Source: Vicinamibacterales bacterium (lineage in GTDB: Bacteria; Acidobacteriota; Vicinamibacteria; Vicinamibacterales; UBA8438). From it: a DNA stretch of 9,603 bases. The position numbers were made by a program, and so were the translations under genes. The stretch spans positions 1 to 9,603 of the forward strand of contig JASLOY010000038.1 of assembly GCA_030745255.1 (NCBI GenBank), given 5' to 3'. Of the stretch, positions 6,320-9,603 are shown piece after piece; within the stretch, counting starts at the first letter, position 1; every line of letters starts with the position of its first letter. The notes under the pieces were generated by a model that was not told where the DNA came from, did not search any database, and was given only the letters and a program-made list of their open reading frames with translations.

Positions 6320-7291
6320 TCACCCCACGACGCGCCGCCCCTGGGGTTGACGTCCACCAGCCCCCCCAAGGCCCTCGCCGCAAAGCTCCAATACGAGCCG
6401 CTCCAGCAAGACCCGGTGGTCGCCGGCCGAGCTCTTCAGAGCCAGGTCGGTTCGGAAGAGCGCCTCCACTGCATCGGGAAGGCGGCCGGACGGCAGCTTT
6501 GTTCTCACCACCCAGGCCAACTGCCCCAGCACCATGTAGGCTGCGGCGCCAGATTCGAGCACTAGCGCCAGCTCTTTCAGAGCTTGGGCCGTCTGGCCGT
6601 GCTCGATCGCCCTGGCAACCGCCCAGTCATCATGCGCCACTGCCGGGCCGGCGATCTCCCGGATGTCTTTGACCCCGATGGACGACTGACCGGCGGCAAA
6701 TAGCAAGAGCCGCTCGACATCACCCCGCAGCCGCGTGAGATCCGGGCCCACCTGCGCCGCCAGCAGACGGGCGGCTGCCGGCGCGATCGACATGCCCTCG
6801 GCGGAGACGCGCCGCCGCACCCATCGCTCAGCGTCGGCGAGGGTATCGAGAACGCCGCAGGTCACCACCGTCGCGGTCTTGAGCAAGCGCTTCGTGATGC
6901 TGCGACGCTTGTCGAGGTCGCCGGCGACGAGGATGAGACTGGCGTGCGGGTGAGGATCAGCAAGATAGGCTTCGAATTCCTCCAAGTCCGCAGCCGTGGC
7001 GCGGCTCTCGCGTTTCGGCACGAGACAACGCTCCGCTCGCAGCACGATGACGATGCGGCGCGGCGCCATCATCGGCAGCGTCCTTGCCGCATCGATGACC
7101 TGTCCCAAGGTCGCCTCGCCTCCATGCAGCCGGACGACGTTGAACGCCCGCAAGCCGTCGTCCACGACTTCCTGGAAGGCGTCGGCCATCTCAGCCGTCT
7201 CCACGGCATCGTCTCCCAGCACCAGATAGACGGGGTCCAGATCGCCGGACGCAATCTGCTTGTGCGTCGCGCTTGGTGTAATAGTGCTCAT
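6320..7291 (-). CDS. holA: DNA polymerase III subunit delta
   Basis: A 323-residue clamp-loader subunit (E. coli delta is 343) that opens the beta sliding clamp for loading onto primed DNA. Recognisable blocks are the N-terminal PVYLVLGDD, corresponding to the family's PVYLLxGEE/D, and the clamp-binding region TLPMMAPRRIVIVLRAE around residues 71-87. Next comes the central ASLILVAGDLDKRRSITKRLLK, and then GPDLTRLRGDVERLLLFAAG, matching the conserved G.DL..L..E.EKL segment. The C-terminal domain follows. It lacks a Walker A motif, as expected for delta. At the clamp wedge position it has Met74-Met75 where E. coli has Leu73-Phe74. The start is ATG 7291; no Shine-Dalgarno is visible and a hairpin lies just upstream (7300-7327). 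It is the last gene of a leuS-lptE-holA cluster, 297 bp after lptE. Confidence 0.92.
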   Translation of the reverse strand: MSTITPSATHKQIASGDLDPVYLVLGDDAVETAEMADAFQEVVDDGLRAFNVVRLHGGEATLGQVIDAARTLPMMAPRRIVIVLRAERCLVPKRESRATAADLEEFEAYLADPHPHASLILVAGDLDKRRSITKRLLKTATVVTCGVLDTLADAERWVRRRVSAEGMSIAPAAARLLAAQVGPDLTRLRGDVERLLLFAAGQSSIGVKDIREIAGPAVAHDDWAVARAIEHGQTAQALKELALVLESGAAAYMVLGQLAWVVRTKLPSGRLPDAVEALFRTDLALKSSAGDHRVLLERLVLELCGEGLGGAGGRQPQGRRVVG

Positions 7292-7299
7292 GGAGAACG

Positions 7300-7327
7300 G
7301 CGAGCCGATGTCTTGCCCACGGCTCGC
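7300..7327 (-). promoter_or_regulatory. Hairpin just upstream of holA
   Basis: GCGAGCCG (7300-7307) and CGGCTCGC (7320-7327) form a perfect 8-bp inverted repeat with a 12-nt loop, ending 8 nt before the holA ATG on the - strand. It occupies where a ribosome binding site would be. It may affect holA translation or mRNA decay. Read on the + strand it is followed by only three T residues, so it is a poor terminator. Confidence 0.4.
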
Positions 7328-7396
7328 TTTGGGCTTCAGGACGCCGTCGCGGCAGACGCTGGCACTCGCAGCCGGACGCCCGCCTGTGGTGGGAGC
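7328..7396. other. Intergenic DNA between the holA leader hairpin and the first repeat
   Basis: I see no gene, promoter or strong hairpin in this stretch. It forms the holA-proximal part of the 297-bp lptE-holA gap. An open frame does run through it on the - strand, together with both repeats, but it looks non-coding. Confidence 0.5.
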
Positions 7397-7473
7397 CCAG
7401 CCCCCGCGTAGCGGGGCTGTGATAGAAGCAGCCTAGCGATGCGGCGCCAACGAAGGTCGGGCGCCGCGTCGCT
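7397..7473. repeat. 77-bp two-hairpin repeat, copy 1
   Basis: This copy matches the one at 7514-7590 at 76 of 77 positions, differing only at A7454 versus G7571. It has two palindromic parts. The first is CAGCCCCCGC (7398-7407), loop GTA, GCGGGGCTG (7411-7419), with one bulged C. The second is AGCGATGCGGCGCC (7435-7448), an 11-nt loop, GGCGCCGCGTCGCT (7460-7473). The second stem is fully paired in + strand RNA through one U-G pair, but has a C-A mismatch in - strand RNA. A 15-nt linker separates the hairpins. This architecture resembles REP/BIME-type interspersed repeats. I do not recognise the specific family, and neither copy has a poly-U tail that would make it a terminator. Confidence 0.85.
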
Positions 7474-7518
7474 GGACATCGTACGGCACCACCGCATCAC
7501 CCGGGGAAAATGTCCAGC
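7471..7518. repeat. Spacer bounded by a 9-bp inverted repeat, between the two 77-bp copies
   Basis: GCTGGACAT (7471-7479) and ATGTCCAGC (7510-7518) are perfect inverted repeats around a 30-bp centre. The outer 3 to 5 bases of each arm belong to the adjacent 77-bp copies. The 40 bp unique to the spacer are 7474-7513. The TGGACAT ends recall insertion-sequence termini, so this could be a relic or part of a larger repeat unit, but 40 bp cannot establish that. Confidence 0.55.
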
Positions 7519-7590
7519 CCCCGCGTAGCGGGGCTGTGATAGAAGCAGCCTAGCGATGCGGCGCCAACGAGGGTCGGGCGCCGCGTCGCT
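7514..7590. repeat. 77-bp two-hairpin repeat, copy 2, abutting lptE
   Basis: This is the second copy of the element at 7397, in the same orientation and displaced by 117 bp. Its hairpins are 7515-7536 and 7552-7590 (loop 7566-7576). Its right edge falls inside the lptE stop codon: the TAG on the - strand is complementary to 7589-7591, and the AG of that codon is repeat sequence. Transcription of leuS-lptE-holA would run through both copies, so stem-loops would form in the mRNA between lptE and holA and could act as a processing or stability element. Confidence 0.85.
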
Positions 7591-8143
7591 AGAACGCTTC
7601 AAGGATCGAGCTCACGACCGTACCGGCAAAATCCTTGGCCACCCGCTCGACGGCGTTCGACTGCTGCCCGAAGAACGTCGTGGCATCCAGTTCACCTCCG
7701 GTCCCTGACGCCACCTCGTACTCGTCGCTGAAGGTGAGTGCGGGATTCTCCCAGAGAATCTCGTTGGTCGTCAGATCGCGAAACTCGATCGCGGCGCTCA
7801 GGGTGAAGATGTAGCGCGAGGCCTGCTGTTGCGCGGTAAATGTGGCCGGCATGATCGTGATACCGGTAATCGTGCCATCGAGCAAGGCGTCGACGCCGGT
7901 CTCGGACGCGATGACCGTGTATGGCCCGCGCCCGATGAAAGCCGTCCGAACCTCCTGGGTCAGATTCTGCTCGACCTCGAACACCGTCGTCGTGTTCTCG
8001 AACATCGGCACGCCGATCGTCTGGATGTAGTCAGGCAGGAATGACCCCTGCCCGGCAAGCGTATACCCGCACCCGCTGCAAACGAGCGCCGCGACAAACG
8101 CGCACATCAGGCCCGCCAGATTGGATCGCTGTCGGCTCGTCAT
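7589..8143 (-). CDS. lptE: LPS-assembly lipoprotein LptE
   Basis: A 184-residue outer-membrane lipoprotein. LptE plugs the LptD barrel and assists lipopolysaccharide insertion at the cell surface. There is a short signal peptide with hydrophobic core LAGLMCAFVAALV, followed by the lipidation site SGC with Cys25 and then GYTLAG; the CGY start of the mature chain is typical of LptE. The -3 position is Cys22 instead of the usual Leu, a mildly atypical lipobox. The rest shows the LptE pattern: IGVPMFENTTTVFEVEQNLTQEVRTAF, then the beta-rich ASRYIFTLSAAIEFRDL and LWENPALTFSDEY, ending VVSSILEAF. The start ATG 8143 has GGAG at 8152-8155 (- strand), 8 nt away. It lies 67 bp after leuS. The stop codon overlaps the edge of the 77-bp repeat, yet the protein end looks complete for the family. 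Confidence 0.9.
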   Translation of the reverse strand: MTSRQRSNLAGLMCAFVAALVCSGCGYTLAGQGSFLPDYIQTIGVPMFENTTTVFEVEQNLTQEVRTAFIGRGPYTVIASETGVDALLDGTITGITIMPATFTAQQQASRYIFTLSAAIEFRDLTTNEILWENPALTFSDEYEVASGTGGELDATTFFGQQSNAVERVAKDFAGTVVSSILEAF

Positions 8144-8210
8144 GGTCTTGTCTCCGTTTCCTGATCACCGTACCACGATATTCGTCCCTCGACACAGCTT
8201 GGAGTGAACG

Positions 8211-9602
8211 TCACCGGACCACTATGTTCACGAGCTTGCGTTTGACGACCACCACACGCGCCACGGTCTTGCCGGCGATGTGCGATTGCACGGCGGGCAC
8301 ATCCAACGCCGACGCCCTGAGGTCGTCGTCCGCTACAGCGGCCGGCACGGTGAGACGAGCGCGGAGCTTGCCGTTGACCTGCACGGGCACCACGATCTCG
8401 TCGGCCCGCGCCACCTCCGGGTCGAACGTGGGCCACGCCACCGTGACGAGGCCGCCGCCGTGCCCGAGCCGCTCCCAGAGCTCTTCGCACAGATGTGGGG
8501 CAAAGGGTGACAACATCAGCACCAGCGCCTCGATCGCCTCTCCGAGCACCGCGCGTGTCTCCGCCGCCACCTGGTCAGCCGCCGGCGCCCCCTGCCCCGC
8601 CGCGGCAGCGTGTGGCGCCAAGCCATGCCGCTCGCAGAAGGCGTAGAGGTCGTTGACGAGCTCCATCAGCCCCGACACCGCAGTGTTCAGATGCACACGC
8701 GGGTCGAGATCCGCCGAGACCCGACGAATCGTCTCGTGCGTCTTTCGGCGCAGCGCGCGATGGGCGTCATCGAGCGTCATCGTTTCCAGGCCGGTCTGTG
8801 GTGTGCCAGCCGCCACCGAACTGAGCGAGGTGACGAGCCGCCAGACCCTGGTCAAGAATCGGAAGCTGCCCTCCAGCCCGGAGTCGGTCCACTCGATCTC
8901 CTTCTCGGGCGGCGCGACGAACATCTCGTAAAGGCGCAGCGTATCGGCGCCATAGCTCGCGATCATCTGATCGGGGTCGACGACGTTGCCCTTCGACTTC
9001 GACATCACCGCGCCGTCGCGCAGCACCATGCCCTGAGTCAGCAAACGCGTGAACGGCTCGTCGTGGTCCACCATGCCGAGGTCCTTGAAGACCCGGCAGA
9101 AAAATCGAGAGTAAATCAGGTGCAGGATCGCGTGCTCGACACCGCCGCTGTAGAAGTCGACCGGCCCCCAGTAACGGACCGTCTCGGGGTCGAAGGCCTG
9201 GGCATTATTCGACGCATCGCAATAGCGATAGAAATACCAGGAGGAGTCCACGAACGTGTCCATCGTGTCGGTCTCTCGACGCGCGGGGCCCTGGCATGAC
9301 GGGCAGGTGGTGTTGACGAACTCGGGAATCTGCGCCAGCGGCGAATCGCCTCGACCGGTGAACTCCGACACTTTGGGCAACTCCACCGGGAGGTCGTCCA
9401 GCGATACCGGCTGCAACCCGCACGCATCACAGTGGATGATCGGGATCGGCGTGCCCCAGTACCGCTGCCGTGAAATTCCCCAATCCTTGAGTCTGAACTG
9501 CACTTCTGCTCGGCCCACCCCCATCGACTCGGCCGCCCGCGCCATGTGCTCGGCCGCGCCCTCGGTAGACAGGCCTGTAAACTCGCCGGAGTTCACCAAC
9601 GT
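8211..9602 (-). CDS. leuS: Leucine--tRNA ligase, C-terminal half
   Basis: 463 codons of a class I aminoacyl-tRNA synthetase that charges tRNA(Leu); the N-terminal half, with the HIGH motif and most of the editing domain, lies beyond the right edge. Visible in order are LVNSGEFTGL, KDWGISRQRYWGTPIPI, a zinc-ribbon-like pair HCDACG and TTCPSCQG, and DTMDTFVDSSWYFYRY. Then come the HAILHLIYSRF catalytic block, the KMSKS-loop equivalent VMSKSKGN (MSKS at 8994-9005) with SYGADTLRLYEMF, the anticodon-binding helical domain (SPFAPHLCEELWERLG), and the C-terminal domain ending KLVNIVV. The first residue of the KMSKS signature is Val in place of Lys; the catalytically important second lysine is present. 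It heads the - strand cluster leuS-lptE-holA, an order also found in E. coli. Confidence 0.96.
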   Translation of the reverse strand, partial: TLVNSGEFTGLSTEGAAEHMARAAESMGVGRAEVQFRLKDWGISRQRYWGTPIPIIHCDACGLQPVSLDDLPVELPKVSEFTGRGDSPLAQIPEFVNTTCPSCQGPARRETDTMDTFVDSSWYFYRYCDASNNAQAFDPETVRYWGPVDFYSGGVEHAILHLIYSRFFCRVFKDLGMVDHDEPFTRLLTQGMVLRDGAVMSKSKGNVVDPDQMIASYGADTLRLYEMFVAPPEKEIEWTDSGLEGSFRFLTRVWRLVTSLSSVAAGTPQTGLETMTLDDAHRALRRKTHETIRRVSADLDPRVHLNTAVSGLMELVNDLYAFCERHGLAPHAAAAGQGAPAADQVAAETRAVLGEAIEALVLMLSPFAPHLCEELWERLGHGGGLVTVAWPTFDPEVARADEIVVPVQVNGKLRARLTVPAAVADDDLRASALDVPAVQSHIAGKTVARVVVVKRKLVNIVVR

Positions 9603-9603
9603 C

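Noticed and set aside
6322..6347. ACCCCA/TGGGGT inverted repeat near the rpsT-holA junction as a possible terminator
   Set aside because: Only 6 bp with a 14-nt loop, no T-run on either side, and it lies within the holA coding end.
7397..7590. CRISPR array
   Set aside because: Only two units, each 77 bp and internally palindromic, with one 40-bp spacer and no cas genes; the architecture is that of an interspersed repeat.
7336..7602. An 88-codon open frame on the - strand across both repeats, encoding a duplicated segment with SDAAPD and RWRRIARLLLSQPRYAGAG
   Set aside because: It begins with TTG inside lptE, has no ribosome binding site, and the protein repetition follows from the DNA repeat because the 117-bp period is a multiple of three. 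The palindromic DNA explains the conservation better than a protein does.
8610..9299. 229-codon + strand open frame opposite leuS
   Set aside because: Shadow of the well-supported leuS frame; composition is typical of reverse reading of a GC-rich gene.

Overview
The window looks like a stretch of core chromosome from a GC-rich (mid-60s percent by eye) Gram-negative bacterium. LptE implies a lipopolysaccharide-bearing outer membrane, and PilT implies type IV pili. Gene content and the style of several proteins (the Cys-containing AlaS, the DUF4124-type lytic transglycosylase, the PilT/PilU-like ATPase) would fit Acidobacteriota or a deltaproteobacterial-type lineage. That placement is inference from family resemblance only. 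No phage, plasmid, defence island, CRISPR array, rRNA or tRNA is visible.

Left part, all on the + strand (1-5942): the 3' end of ilvE (branched-chain aminotransferase), a pilT-like retraction ATPase, recX, alaS, a secreted lytic transglycosylase with flanking DUF4124-like segments, and an Hsp15-type (HslR) S4 RNA-binding protein. Gaps are short (4 to about 60 bp) and no terminator is evident, so these could be co-transcribed. rpsT (ribosomal protein S20) follows with its own extended -10 promoter, a leader hairpin and a UUG start codon.

Right part, on the - strand (6320-9602, read right to left): the C-terminal half of leuS, then lptE, then holA. This is the same order as the classic leuS-lptE-holA cluster of E. 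coli. holA ends only 6 bp from the end of rpsT, so the two transcription units converge with no room for a dedicated terminator.

The one place that is not ordinary is the 297-bp gap between lptE and holA (7292-7588). It holds two nearly identical 77-bp elements (76/77 matches), 117 bp apart start to start. Each is made of two hairpins. They are separated by a 40-bp spacer whose ends lie in a perfect 9-bp inverted repeat. The distal copy abuts lptE so closely that it supplies two bases of the lptE stop codon. A further hairpin sits just before the holA start. I see no new multi-gene system; the repeat pair is the best candidate for follow-up. The translation, replication and envelope genes are otherwise intact and conventional, with a few residue-level oddities noted below.
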